Below, piece by piece: positions 27,354-37,381 of a DNA stretch of 64,000 nt. The DNA comes from Brucella grignonensis (GTDB lineage Bacteria > Pseudomonadota > Alphaproteobacteria > Rhizobiales > Rhizobiaceae). The stretch lies in assembly GCF_002252505.1 (NCBI RefSeq), contig NZ_NNRL01000163.1, positions 124,001 through 188,000 of the forward strand, written 5' to 3'. The position numbers were made by a program, and so were the translations under genes. Numbering within the stretch: position 1 is the first letter of the stretch; each line of letters begins with the position of its first letter. Below the pieces are notes generated by a model. It was given only the letters and a program-made list of their open reading frames with translations, was not told where the DNA came from and did not search any database.

Positions 27354-28304
27354 TTGACGCGCGCTGCTAAGTGGAAACTGCCCGTTATCCTCGGGCTTCT
27401 GGTTGCTCCATTCGTGGTGACAGGTTGCACGACGACCGGAGGCACAGCCAAGACCAAATCAGACAAGACGGCGGCGGTTAGTCACGTCAAGTCAATCAAT
27501 GGCGTTAAGACTTTCACCTATACCGCCAGGGACCGTGAATGCCTTGAGCGCGCGATGTTCTTTGAATCGAACCGCTCGAGCCCTGATGGCCTCATGGCCG
27601 TCGGTACTGTTGTCATGAACCGTCTCGCATCCGGCAGCTATCCGGATACGATTTGCGGCGTTGTCGGCCAGAAGAACCAGTTTGCGCCGGGCGTTTTGAG
27701 CCGCAAGATGAATTCCAAGGCAATGCCGGATGTTCAGGCAGCAGCTGATTCCATTCTCAAGGGAAAGCGCCATCCATCGCTGAAGAATTCGATGTTCTTC
27801 CACACAGCTGGCCTCAAATTCCCTTATCGCAACATGCATTATGTGCTGATTGCTGGCGGCAATTCCTTCTACGAAAAGCGTGGTCGTGATGGCGAACTGG
27901 AAAATCCGGTGCCGCAGACCCCTTATAATCTGGCTTACGCTTCGACACCGCAGTCGCCTTCCATGCCGGAAGGCCCGTTTTACAACGTAACCGATCAGCA
28001 GGATGTGTCCGTTCCACAGGCTCAGCCGACTGTACAGATTGCATTGGCTGAGGCGTCCAAAACGGTTGACGTTCAGCAGAATGAAGGTGTAGGACCGCAG
28101 GCCCGTGGGGACCGCTTGGCCGCATTGCCCGTCAAGCCAGCTGAAAAGCCGGTGCTGACACAGGTAGCAAGCTATCAGCCGACATTTGATGAAACAGCCC
28201 CTGCTGTGCAAAATGTATCTCTGGGATATGCGGCAGATAAGAAGCATGTGGATGCCATCGGCGCTATGCTTCTGTCGCAGGAGCGTCCAGAATCGCCTCT
28301 GTGA
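27354..28304 (+). CDS. SleB-type cell wall hydrolase, lipoprotein
   Basis: About 316 residues counted from a TTG. The N-terminus is a lipoprotein signal: basic MTRAAKWK, a hydrophobic stretch LPVILGLLVAPFV and lipobox VTGC with C25. The hydrolase domain (Hydrolase_2/SleB, about 55-165) has RECLERAMFFESNRS with E71, LMAVGTVVMNRL and CGVVGQKNQFAPG. A low-complexity tail of about 150 residues follows. Family members cleave peptidoglycan. The start is odd: the only good ribosome site (TTAAGGG) serves an ATG 14 bases upstream in another frame. A longer form from a GTG at 27150 is unlikely because it buries the signal peptide. Confidence 0.8.
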   Translation: MTRAAKWKLPVILGLLVAPFVVTGCTTTGGTAKTKSDKTAAVSHVKSINGVKTFTYTARDRECLERAMFFESNRSSPDGLMAVGTVVMNRLASGSYPDTICGVVGQKNQFAPGVLSRKMNSKAMPDVQAAADSILKGKRHPSLKNSMFFHTAGLKFPYRNMHYVLIAGGNSFYEKRGRDGELENPVPQTPYNLAYASTPQSPSMPEGPFYNVTDQQDVSVPQAQPTVQIALAEASKTVDVQQNEGVGPQARGDRLAALPVKPAEKPVLTQVASYQPTFDETAPAVQNVSLGYAADKKHVDAIGAMLLSQERPESPL

Positions 28305-28332
28305 ATCTCCGTTCTGAAAGTGGCCTGAATAC

Positions 28333-28363
28333 AAAAAAAGCGCCTGTTAAAGGGCGCTTTTTT
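28333..28363. terminator. Bidirectional terminator between hydrolase and small lipoprotein
   Basis: AAAAAAGCGCC pairs with GGGCGCTTTTTT across a short loop. The A-run and T-run on opposite sides make it work in both directions, serving the convergent hydrolase and lipoprotein genes. Confidence 0.85.
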
Positions 28364-28380
28364 ATTGCTCGGCCTGTCTG

Positions 28381-28653
28381 TTATTTGACCTGAATGGGCA
28401 CTGGTCGATAAACCGGCTGATAGATTACCATCGGCGTATCGTAGAAATCGGCACGGTTTTGCCAGGCGCGGCGGTCCGCTCTGCGGTCGAGATCAAGCTG
28501 CAACAGGCAGTTGGAAAATGCATCGGACTTTTGCTTGAAACCATAGCTGCGGCAGGTTTGTTCATCTGCGGCGCGGCGCTGTTCCGGAGTCATGGTTTGA
28601 CAACCGGCGAGAAAGCCCGCCAGACCAAGGATAATAAGCACGCTCTTCTTCAT
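28381..28653 (-). CDS. Small lipoprotein of unknown function
   Basis: A 90-residue protein beginning MKKSVLIILGLAGFLAGCQT, a clear lipoprotein signal with lipobox LAGC (C18). The mature part is charged (MTPEQRRAADEQTC) with three cysteines in total besides the lipid cysteine region, and ends in VYRPVPIQVK. Nothing identifies its function. It stands alone upstream of a palindromic repeat. Confidence 0.8.
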   Translation of the reverse strand: MKKSVLIILGLAGFLAGCQTMTPEQRRAADEQTCRSYGFKQKSDAFSNCLLQLDLDRRADRRAWQNRADFYDTPMVIYQPVYRPVPIQVK

Positions 28654-28697
28654 AGCCGTTGCTCTCGTTACATAAGAAGTTTCTATCGACCGCGCCG

Positions 28698-28747
28698 TTA
28701 GAGCATAATTCCTTAAACTTGGATCAGTTTAAGGAATTATGCTCTAA
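28698..28747. repeat. Perfect 22-base inverted repeat
   Basis: The left arm, from TTAGAGCATAATTCC to AAACT, is exactly complementary to the right arm, from AGTTTAAGG to GCTCTAA; the loop is TGGATC. The TTAGAGC ends link it to the other intergenic repeats here. Confidence 0.85.
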
Positions 28748-28756
28748 TTTTAAAGT

Positions 28757-28801
28757 GTTAGAGCGACCTTTGTGCGCTCATTAGGGCGCCCGGCGCTCTA
28801 A
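28757..28801. repeat. Second, shorter inverted repeat beside the 22-base palindrome
   Basis: TTAGAGCG at the left pairs with CGCTCTAA at the right, with GCGCTC and GGGCGCC sequence between. It appears to be a unit of the same repeat family in tandem. Confidence 0.6.
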
Positions 28802-28889
28802 TATAACGCAGCCGCAGGAAAAAGCGTGGTGAAATTAAGTCATCTGATAAACTGCCGCTGATTCTTTCAAACACGAGGCTTGCAGCCAT

Positions 28890-30143
28890 ATGGCACATGA
28901 CAATAACGCTCCCGTTATCGATCCGGTAAAACTCGAACGTCTGGCCGAAGTGGCCGTGCGTGTCGGGCTGCAATTGCGCGAAGGGCAAGACCTTGTCATT
29001 ACAGCGCCTGTTGTTGCTCTGCCGCTCGTGCGCCTGATCGCGAAACACGCCTATAAGGCCGGTGCCGGCGTGGTGACGCCATTCTTCTCCGATGATGCGA
29101 TTGCGCTGGCGCGTTATGAAAATGCGTCTGATGAGAGCTTTGATCGTGCGGCTGGCTGGCTCTATGAAGGCATGGCCAAGGCCTATGCGAATGGCGCGGC
29201 GCGCCTTGCGATTGCGGCGGACAATCCGATGCTGCTGTCCTCGCAGGACCCGTCCAAGGTTTCGCGCGCCAATCGCGCCAACTCCAAAGCCTATCAGCCA
29301 GCACTCGAAAAGATTGCCGGTTTCGACATCAACTGGAATATCATTTCCTATCCGAACCCGGAATGGGCGAAGCTGATGTTCCCGGATGATGCGCAAGACG
29401 TTGCGACTCGTAAGCTTGCCAACGCGATTTTTGCTGCATCGCGTGTCGATGTGGAAGACCCGGTTGGTGCATGGGCAGCGCACAATGCAGCATTGCGCAC
29501 CCGCACGCGCTTCCTCAATGGCAAGGCCTATAGTGCTCTGCATTTCAAGGGACCGGGCACCGATCTGACGGTTGGTCTTGCCGATGGCCACGAATGGCAT
29601 GGCGGTGCATCGACGGCCAAGAACGGCATTACCTGCAACCCCAATATCCCAACCGAAGAAGTCTTCACCACGCCACATGCGCTGCGCGTCGATGGCCATG
29701 TATCGAGCACCAAGCCGCTGTCGCATCAGGGTACGCTGATCGACAATATTTCCGTGCGCTTTGAAGGTGGACGCATTGTCGAAGCCAAGGCAAGCCGTGG
29801 CGAAGAAGTGCTCAACAAGGTACTGGATACGGACGAAGGCGCACGTCGTCTGGGCGAAGTGGCGCTGGTCCCGCATTCCTCGCCGATCTCGCAGAGCGGG
29901 CTTCTGTTCTACAACACGTTGTTCGATGAAAATGCTGCAAGCCACATCGCGCTCGGCCAGTGCTATTCGAAATGCTTTATCGACGGTGCGAAGCTTACAC
30001 CTGAACAGATTGCAGCACAGGGCGGCAATTCAAGCCTCATTCACATCGACTGGATGATCGGCTCCGACAAGATCGACGTCGATGGTGTCAATACGGATGG
30101 CAGCCGCGAGCCCGTCATGCGCGGCGGCGAATGGATCAGCTGA
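28890..30143 (+). CDS. M29 family aminopeptidase
   Basis: A 417-residue metallo-aminopeptidase of the thermophilic aminopeptidase family M29 (AmpS/PepS-like). Seen are VAVRVGLQLREGQDLVITAP near the N-terminus, metal-ligand glutamates in NIPTEEVFTTPHA and RGEEVLNKVL, and the C-terminal HIDWMIGSDKIDVDG with further ligands. These enzymes use two divalent metals to cleave N-terminal residues in the cytoplasm. It is a single-gene unit ending in a strong terminator. Confidence 0.92.
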   Translation: MAHDNNAPVIDPVKLERLAEVAVRVGLQLREGQDLVITAPVVALPLVRLIAKHAYKAGAGVVTPFFSDDAIALARYENASDESFDRAAGWLYEGMAKAYANGAARLAIAADNPMLLSSQDPSKVSRANRANSKAYQPALEKIAGFDINWNIISYPNPEWAKLMFPDDAQDVATRKLANAIFAASRVDVEDPVGAWAAHNAALRTRTRFLNGKAYSALHFKGPGTDLTVGLADGHEWHGGASTAKNGITCNPNIPTEEVFTTPHALRVDGHVSSTKPLSHQGTLIDNISVRFEGGRIVEAKASRGEEVLNKVLDTDEGARRLGEVALVPHSSPISQSGLLFYNTLFDENAASHIALGQCYSKCFIDGAKLTPEQIAAQGGNSSLIHIDWMIGSDKIDVDGVNTDGSREPVMRGGEWIS

Positions 30144-30159
30144 CTGTAATGGAATGCAA

Positions 30160-30186
30160 GAAGGCCGGGATTTCCCGGCCTTTTTC
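30160..30186 (+). terminator. Rho-independent terminator of the M29 aminopeptidase gene
   Basis: AAGGCCGGGA pairs with TCCCGGCCTT nearly end to end, followed by TTTTT. It lies between convergent aminopeptidase and dps genes. Confidence 0.85.
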
Positions 30187-30212
30187 ATTGATGATTGGTC
30201 AGAGCACCAAAA

Positions 30213-30710
30213 TCAGTTCTTTTCCTGAACGTGGGCTTCCAGGAACCATAAGGCCTTGTCGAGACTGCGCGAGGCGGCGGTGAAAATATCCGCTGTGGTG
30301 TCGTCACCAGCGTCGTCCGCATCCTTGATCGACTGGCGCACGAGATTGGCCACATCGCCATAGCGTTCAATCAGTGCGCTCAGATGGTCGTGAATGGCGT
30401 AAATATCCGTCGGATAGGCTTTGAGCTTCGAATCCTTGGCCACAACCTGTGTCGTGCCATAGGCGGTGCCGCCCAGCTGCACAGCGCGCTCTGCGATCGT
30501 ATCGACTTGCTCGTCGAGGTCGGTACGAAATGTATCGAGCATTTCATGTACGGCGATGAATTGCGGCCCCTTGAGGTTCCAGTGCGCCTGCTTGGTAAGG
30601 AGAGCAAGGTCGATGGTCGCTGCCAGATTTTCATTCAGCAACGCTATCATTGTGGTTTTGGTATTGGAGGGAAGATCGTTGCGGGTTGCATGCATCGACT
30701 TCTTGGACAT
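30213..30710 (-). CDS. dps: Dps ferritin-like DNA protection protein
   Basis: A 165-residue Dps. The ferroxidase residues of the dimer interface match the classical spacing: H43 (KQAHWNLKG), H55 and D59 (VHEMLDTFR), D70 and E74 (DEQVDTIAER). The lysine-bearing N-terminal tail (MSKKSMHATR) could bind DNA. Dps stores iron and shields DNA from peroxide. The ATG follows GAGGATAAA. A TCGGTGA/TCACCGA inverted repeat lies in its upstream region. Confidence 0.95.
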   Translation of the reverse strand: MSKKSMHATRNDLPSNTKTTMIALLNENLAATIDLALLTKQAHWNLKGPQFIAVHEMLDTFRTDLDEQVDTIAERAVQLGGTAYGTTQVVAKDSKLKAYPTDIYAIHDHLSALIERYGDVANLVRQSIKDADDAGDDTTADIFTAASRSLDKALWFLEAHVQEKN

Positions 30711-30746
30711 TTTATCCTCATATCCTTTGCGCGATCCGGCTTGTTT

Positions 30747-30768
30747 TCGGTGATTGGGATATCACCGA
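30747..30768. promoter_or_regulatory. Inverted repeat upstream of dps
   Basis: TCGGTGA and TCACCGA arms flank an eight-base spacer, 37 bases ahead of the dps start. It could be an operator or a hairpin in the 5' leader. No known consensus was matched. Confidence 0.35.
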
Positions 30769-30972
30769 TGAAAAACAGATTTGTTTCTCTAAAAAACCGG
30801 TCCCGCCAGATCTCAATGAAAGGCCGGTCTCGGGATACGGTAAATGTTATCCGCCCCGCATCCAGCATTAAAACGTTCCGCACAAAGTTTTGTTCCTGAA
30901 AACAGCTGCAAATTTAGCCGGTTTTATGTGTTTTGCTTGTCGTGGGACGATTTCTGATTTACCCGATGGCTC

Positions 30973-31662
30973 ATGAAGATACTTGCCCTCGATACCGCTT
31001 CTTCCTGGTGTGCTGCCGCAGTTTACGATTCCGGCACCGATACGGTTCTTGCTGAAGTCAGCGAGGATATCGGAAAAGGCCATGCAGAAGTCCTGATGGA
31101 TTATATCGAGCGCACAATGGCACAATCCAGAATCGCCATGTCTGAACTGGATCGCGTGGCAGTTAATGTCGGCCCCGGTTCCTTTACCGGCGTGCGGATC
31201 GGTGTGTCGGCAGCACGCGGTTTTGCGCTGGCGCTTGACCGTCCGGCGATTGGCGTCAGTGCATTTGATGCGCTTGCATCGGAGGTCGCGACAAGTCATC
31301 CGGGACAGCCTGTTCTGGTTCTGCTTGAAGCGCATCGTGGCGAGATTTATGCACAGGGCTTTGGCGCTGACGGAGAGGCCACAACTGGCCCGATGGTGCT
31401 TGCGCGGGAGGAAGCGCTGGCGCTTATTCAGCAGCAATCCTCCGGCACGATTCTGGCTGGTTCTGCTGCCGCTGCTCTCAATGAAATTTTTGCAGGTTCT
31501 TTCAGTGTTGCGCGCGTTGAGCCGACAGCACGCATCGGCACTTATGCAAAGCTCGCGGCCCTGCATGAGCCGGGTGAGGCGCCTAAGCCGCTTTATATGC
31601 GCGGACCTGATGTGAAGCCGCAGACCGGTTTTGCCCTGCCGCGTAAGGCTAACGGAGAATAG
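30973..31662 (+). CDS. tsaB: tRNA threonylcarbamoyladenosine protein TsaB
   Basis: A 229-residue TsaB, the partner of TsaD in making N6-threonylcarbamoyladenosine at position 37 of ANN-decoding tRNAs. It has the ASKHA N-terminus ILALDTASSWCAAAVYD, GHAEVLMDYIE, the diagnostic NVGPGSFTGVRIGVSAARG (about 64-82), and LLEAHRGEIYAQGF. First gene of tsaB-rimI-plsC, with rimI starting five bases after its stop. Confidence 0.94.
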   Translation: MKILALDTASSWCAAAVYDSGTDTVLAEVSEDIGKGHAEVLMDYIERTMAQSRIAMSELDRVAVNVGPGSFTGVRIGVSAARGFALALDRPAIGVSAFDALASEVATSHPGQPVLVLLEAHRGEIYAQGFGADGEATTGPMVLAREEALALIQQQSSGTILAGSAAAALNEIFAGSFSVARVEPTARIGTYAKLAALHEPGEAPKPLYMRGPDVKPQTGFALPRKANGE

Positions 31663-31666
31663 CGTC

Positions 31667-32167
31667 ATGATGAGCTTTGTGCTTGGACGCTTTGGACGCA
31701 GACCTGTTTCAATTGAAGCGCTTAGCGCGCAGGACAGTGGGGAAATCCAGCGTATTCACGCGTTGGCTTTTCATCATGGTTGGAGTTCGGATGATTTTCG
31801 TTCGCTGATCGCGCAGGATTCGGTGTTCGGCTTTGTTGCGCGACCCGAAGGAAAGCCCGGTAAGGCATGTGGCTTTGTTCTGGCTCGACTGGTTGCGGGT
31901 GAGGCGGAAATCCTCACCATTGCCGTTTCTGATGAAGTGCGTAAGCAGGGTGTCGGGCGCTCGCTGATGGATGCAGTGCTGCGTTATCTCTATCAGGAGC
32001 GGGCGGAAACGCTGTTTCTGGAAGTCGATGAAAACAATGTCGCGGCACTGGCCCTTTATCGTCGCATGGGTTTCAATAAGGTTGGCGACAGACCTGCTTA
32101 TTATGAAACCGCGAATGGACGTTCGTCCGCTTTCATTTTGCGGCGCGATCTGGTGAGGTCGCAATGA
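31667..32167 (+). CDS. rimI: Ribosomal-protein-alanine acetyltransferase RimI
   Basis: A 166-residue GNAT enzyme. The acetyl-CoA loop is SDEVRKQGVGRSLMDAVLRY and the C-terminal motif LEVDENNVAALALYRRMGF, both typical of RimI. In Escherichia coli RimI acetylates the N-terminal alanine of ribosomal protein S18; its placement beside tsaB is a common arrangement. The start follows CGGAGAATAGCGTC; two adjacent ATGs exist. Its stop overlaps the plsC start as ATGA. Confidence 0.92.
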   Translation: MMSFVLGRFGRRPVSIEALSAQDSGEIQRIHALAFHHGWSSDDFRSLIAQDSVFGFVARPEGKPGKACGFVLARLVAGEAEILTIAVSDEVRKQGVGRSLMDAVLRYLYQERAETLFLEVDENNVAALALYRRMGFNKVGDRPAYYETANGRSSAFILRRDLVRSQ

Positions 32168-32967
32168 TTGGTGCGATCCGCATCATTCTGGTGGTAGCGG
32201 CGATGGTGGCGCTCAGCCTGTCGCTTATTCCAGTGCAATATGTGTTTCTGAAACTGAAAAACACTTGGAAGCGCCGCCTGCCGAATTTTTTTCATCGCAT
32301 TGTAGCGCGCCTGTTTGGTTTTCGGATCACGATTGTCGGAGAGATGCCGGAAGGTCGACCGCTGCTGCTGGTCGCCAATCACACATCATGGAGCGATATT
32401 GTCGTTCTTTCGGCGACGGGGCAGGTGTCGTTCATTGCAAAATCGGAAGTCAAAAGCTGGCCGGTATTTGGATTCTTTGCAGTGCTGCAGCGCACCGTCT
32501 TCGTTGAGCGCGAACGGCGCGGCAAGACCGGCGAACAAACCTCCGACATCGCCAAGCGTCTGGCTGATGGCGATGCCATGGTGCTGTTTCCCGAAGGCAC
32601 GACATCGGATGGCAATCGCGTGTTGCCATTTAAAACCGCACTTTTTGGTGCTGCTCATGCAGCGATCCGCGAAGCTGGCGTGCCGGAAGTGATCGTGCAG
32701 CCGGTGGCGATTGCCTATACCGGCGTCCACGGCATGGCGATGGGCCGTTATCATCGCCCGATTGCCTCATGGCCCGGCGATGTTCAGCTGATGCCACACC
32801 TCAAGGGCATTCTGCGCGAAGGTGCCATCGATGTCGAAGTGCGCTTCGGTGAGCCGATTGTGGTGACTGCCGAGACGGATCGCAAAGCGCTTGCCCGTAC
32901 GATGGAAAACCGGGTGAGAGCCTTGTTGCAAAGCTCGCTTCTTGGACGCGAAGTCCTGGAAGACTGA
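32164..32967 (+). CDS. plsC: 1-acyl-sn-glycerol-3-phosphate acyltransferase (PlsC)
   Basis: A 267-residue membrane-bound acyltransferase making phosphatidic acid from lysophosphatidic acid. An N-terminal membrane segment (about 5-30) precedes the catalytic NHTSWSD box (H73, D78), the FPEGT substrate box (142-146) and IVQPVAIAYTG. It overlaps rimI by four bases and is the last gene of the operon. An ornithine-lipid acyltransferase (OlsA-type) is an alternative in this group of bacteria. Confidence 0.88.
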   Translation: MIGAIRIILVVAAMVALSLSLIPVQYVFLKLKNTWKRRLPNFFHRIVARLFGFRITIVGEMPEGRPLLLVANHTSWSDIVVLSATGQVSFIAKSEVKSWPVFGFFAVLQRTVFVERERRGKTGEQTSDIAKRLADGDAMVLFPEGTTSDGNRVLPFKTALFGAAHAAIREAGVPEVIVQPVAIAYTGVHGMAMGRYHRPIASWPGDVQLMPHLKGILREGAIDVEVRFGEPIVVTAETDRKALARTMENRVRALLQSSLLGREVLED

Positions 32968-33021
32968 GAGCGTAAGTTTGTCGCCTTCCAAAGTGGCGAT
33001 AAAAACGCTAGATAGCCGCGC

Positions 33022-34422
<1,401 letters not shown>

Positions 34423-34517
34423 GCGCATGATGTCATTCAGGCAGTAGTCGCGGTGTCACGAGTCTCGTACCGAACGTTCTGCCGGTACTGCGATTGCAAT
34501 GCGTGAACCTTAGGGAG

Positions 34518-35633
34518 ATGCGGTTGAGCGCTACGGAAAAGTTAAAGCCTGCCAAGCCAACCATTCAAACGCAAACAAACACAATTTCAAGTCCGGCCAA
34601 AAGTTCGGTTACACGTCCGGCTGCAGGGGCCACGTCCGGGGCCTCAGACATGGCCCATATCGTCCTTACCTTCGATAATAATCGTCTTGCCAGTGCGCTT
34701 TATGGTCAGTTCGATGAGAATCTGGCGCGTATCGAGCAGAAGCTTGGCGTTGATGTTCGTTCCAAGGGTAACGAGCTTTCCATCCGTGGAGACGCGACAG
34801 CCACAGAACAGGCACGCCGTACACTCGATCAGCTTTATGAATATCTGCAAAAGGGCCATGAACTGACGACGTCCGATGTGGACGGTGCCATGCGCATTGC
34901 CATTGCTGCCGATGATCAGCTGACATTGCCGACGCTTGAAAACAAGGGAAAGATGTCGGCTGCGCAGATATCGACACGCAAGAAGACAATTTTTGCCCGT
35001 ACGCCGGTGCAGGATGCCTATATGCGCGCGCTCGACCGGTCGGAGCTGGTTTTTGGTGTTGGGCCTGCTGGTACGGGCAAGACCTATCTGGCCGTCGCCC
35101 ATGCCGCCATGCTTTTGGAACGCGGTCTTGTGGAACGTATCATCTTGTCGCGCCCTGCTGTTGAAGCAGGCGAGCGTCTGGGCTTTCTGCCAGGCGATAT
35201 GAAGGAAAAGGTCGATCCTTATCTTCGTCCGCTTTATGACGCGCTTTACGATATGATGCCTGCCGAAAAGGTCGAGCGCGCCATTACAGCCGGCGTCATT
35301 GAAATTGCGCCGCTCGCTTTCATGCGTGGTCGCACGCTGGCGCATTCGGCTGTCATCCTTGATGAAGCGCAGAACACGACGTCGATGCAGATGAAGATGT
35401 TCCTGACGCGTCTTGGTGAAGGCTCGCGCATGATGGTCAACGGCGACCCAAGCCAGATCGATCTTCCACCCGGCCAGAAGTCCGGTCTCGTTGAGGCGCT
35501 TCGCGTTCTGGAAGGCGTGGATTCGGTTGTTAAAGTGCGCTTTACCGAGAAAGACGTGGTTCGTCATCCGCTGGTGGCAGCAATTGTCGGCGCTTACGAC
35601 AATGATGCAAAAAAGCATGCGCGGTCAGAATGA
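34518..35633 (+). CDS. PhoH family ATPase
   Basis: About 371 residues. After a KH-like N-terminal part comes the PhoH ATPase: Walker A in FGVGPAGTGKTYLAVAHAAM, SRPAVEAGERLGFLPGDMKE, and Walker B in SAVILDEAQNTTSMQMKMFL. Linkage with miaB and ybeY is typical and suggests RNA metabolism. The start is uncertain: AGGGAG sits one base before the ATG, but seven bases before a TTG two codons later, so translation may begin at that TTG. The gene is often labelled phoH, but a Pho-regulon role is not implied here. Confidence 0.9.
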   Translation: MRLSATEKLKPAKPTIQTQTNTISSPAKSSVTRPAAGATSGASDMAHIVLTFDNNRLASALYGQFDENLARIEQKLGVDVRSKGNELSIRGDATATEQARRTLDQLYEYLQKGHELTTSDVDGAMRIAIAADDQLTLPTLENKGKMSAAQISTRKKTIFARTPVQDAYMRALDRSELVFGVGPAGTGKTYLAVAHAAMLLERGLVERIILSRPAVEAGERLGFLPGDMKEKVDPYLRPLYDALYDMMPAEKVERAITAGVIEIAPLAFMRGRTLAHSAVILDEAQNTTSMQMKMFLTRLGEGSRMMVNGDPSQIDLPPGQKSGLVEALRVLEGVDSVVKVRFTEKDVVRHPLVAAIVGAYDNDAKKHARSE

Positions 35634-35682
35634 TTGAAGATTGGTCTTGCATTCATGCGAGACAATGACGATCTAAAAAATT

Positions 35683-35711
35683 ACGTCCGCTTTCAGGCGG
35701 ACGTCTCTTTT
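35683..35711 (+). terminator. Terminator-like hairpin between phoH and ybeY
   Basis: ACGTCCGC pairs perfectly with GCGGACGT around TTTCAG, with TCTTTT after it. It lies 50 bases past the phoH stop and ends 49 bases before the proposed ybeY start, so it probably reduces downstream expression. Confidence 0.65.
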
Positions 35712-35759
35712 AACAACTGGAAGGATAGAGCGGTTGCTTCATTGCAAGCCGCGGCAGAA

Positions 35760-36266
35760 GTGTCAGACAACGCGATCCAAATCGACATTATGATCGAAGC
35801 CGGCAACTGGCCGGACGAAACAGTCCTTGAAGGGCTTGTGCAACGCTCCGTAGAGGCGGCTTGGGATAATCTCCGGCTAAAGCCTGCTGAGAGTGAATTG
35901 AGTCTGGTTTTTACCGACGATGCTTCTATCCGGAAGATCAACGCCGAGTGGCGGAACAAGGACAAGCCGACCAATGTTCTGTCTTTTCCCGCTTACCCTG
36001 TAAAGGCTGGCGAGCAGCCCGGTCCGATGCTTGGCGACATCATCATTGCACGGGAAACGGTTGAGCGCGAAGCACTCGAAGAAGGCAAGCCGTTCGAAAA
36101 TCATCTCTCCCATCTGGTGGTGCATGGATTTTTGCACCTTTTGGGTTACGATCATGAGACGGAAGATGAGGCCGAGGAGATGGAGCGCCGTGAGCGTGAA
36201 ATCCTTCATGCTCTTGCCATCCCCGACCCTTATGCTGTATCCGATTTAAACGTTGAAACAGATTGA
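35760..36266 (+). CDS. ybeY: Endoribonuclease YbeY
   Basis: A 168-residue single-strand endoribonuclease for 16S rRNA maturation and ribosome quality control. The metal-binding [11 protein letters not shown] motif gives H122, H126 and H132. [10 protein letters not shown] and [15 protein letters not shown] are also typical. The frame is open for another 42 codons upstream, but those contain the terminator-like hairpin and do not look coding, and the GTG start gives the normal family length. The ribosome site is weak. Confidence 0.93.
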   Translation: MSDNAIQIDIMIEAGNWPDETVLEGLVQRSVEAAWDNLRLKPAESELSLVFTDDASIRKINAEWRNKDKPTNVLSFPAYPVKAGEQPGPMLGDIIIARETVEREALEEGKPFENHLSHLVVHGFLHLLGYDHETEDEAEEMERREREILHALAIPDPYAVSDLNVETD

Positions 36267-36268
36267 TC

Positions 36269-37381
36269 ATGGCTGACCAAAGCAATTCCTCGTCCGCAGG
36301 CGATAGCCGAAGCGACACACAAGACTCCGAAGGGCAAAGTACGCAGCGGTCGCAGGCGACCGAAAAGCGTTCCCTTCTGTCAAATATTTTTCCTTTCATG
36401 CGTTCGCGCCAATCATCTTCCTTGCGTGAAGATCTGGCCGATGCAATTTCCAGCACCGCAAGCGAGCAGGACTCAGTTTTTTCGCCTGAAGAAAAGGCGA
36501 TGCTGCATAACATTCTGCGTCTGCGTGAAATCCGCGTCGAAGATGTGATGATCCCGCGTGCCGATGTGGTGGCGGTTGAAATTTCCACACCGCTTTGGGA
36601 AGCGCTGGAGCTGTTTGAAAGTTCCGGCCATTCGCGTATGCCGGTTTATGCCGAAACGCTGGATGATCCGCGCGGCATGATCCATATCCGCGACGTGCTC
36701 AATTATATCACCAAGCAGGCTCGTCAGAAGACGACCCGTCGTACGACGGCGCGCAAGACTGCGGAGGCAAGCGCTGCCAAGTTCGACATGGGGCGCATTG
36801 ATCTCACCAAGACGATTGGTGAGCTTAATCTGATGCGCAAAGTGTTGTTCGTGCCACCGTCGATGATGGCGAGCGGTCTGATGGCGCGCATGCAGGCATC
36901 TCATATCCAAATGGCGCTGGTCATTGATGAATATGGCGGCACCGATGGACTGGCGTCGCTCGAAGACATTGTTGAAATGGTTGTCGGCGATATCGAAGAC
37001 GAACATGATGATGAAGAAATCATGATCGCCGAAGAGGCTGATGGCGTGTTCGTCGTCGATGCTCGCGCGGATCTCGATGAATTGGCTCAGAAGATCGGTC
37101 CTTCATTTGAAGTGGGCGAGCATGGCGAGGACGTCGATACGGTCGGCGGTCTAATCTTCTCGGTTCTGGGGCGTATTCCATTGCGCGGCGAAGTCGTGCA
37201 GGCGGTTCAGGGCTATGAGTTCCATGTGCTTGAAGTCGATCCGCGTCGCGTAAAGCGTGTCCGGATCGTGCCTCTTTCGGAAGCGGATCGCCGCAGGCAG
37301 CAACGTTCCGTGATCCCGGCGAAATCGGGTGATGCGTCCGAGGTCATCCCAGAAACAACGGAAATGTCCAAAGAGGCTTGA
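36269..37381 (+). CDS. CBS-domain CorC/HlyC family protein
   Basis: A 370-residue soluble protein. A polar N-terminus of about 70 residues leads into two CBS domains (about 90-240, with EDVMIPRADVVAVE and SGHSRMPVYAETLDDPRGMI), then a CorC_HlyC transporter-associated domain (about 260-350, DLDELAQKIGPSFE, VGGLIFSVLGRIPLRGE). Such proteins sit between ybeY and lnt in many proteobacteria and are linked to divalent ion homeostasis or to Lnt function. The ATG lies two bases after the ybeY stop. Confidence 0.91.
   Translation: MADQSNSSSAGDSRSDTQDSEGQSTQRSQATEKRSLLSNIFPFMRSRQSSSLREDLADAISSTASEQDSVFSPEEKAMLHNILRLREIRVEDVMIPRADVVAVEISTPLWEALELFESSGHSRMPVYAETLDDPRGMIHIRDVLNYITKQARQKTTRRTTARKTAEASAAKFDMGRIDLTKTIGELNLMRKVLFVPPSMMASGLMARMQASHIQMALVIDEYGGTDGLASLEDIVEMVVGDIEDEHDDEEIMIAEEADGVFVVDARADLDELAQKIGPSFEVGEHGEDVDTVGGLIFSVLGRIPLRGEVVQAVQGYEFHVLEVDPRRVKRVRIVPLSEADRRRQQRSVIPAKSGDASEVIPETTEMSKEA

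Noticed and set aside
35634-35759. 42-codon N-terminal extension of YbeY from a TTG
   Set aside because: Contains a terminator-like hairpin and makes the protein longer than the family.
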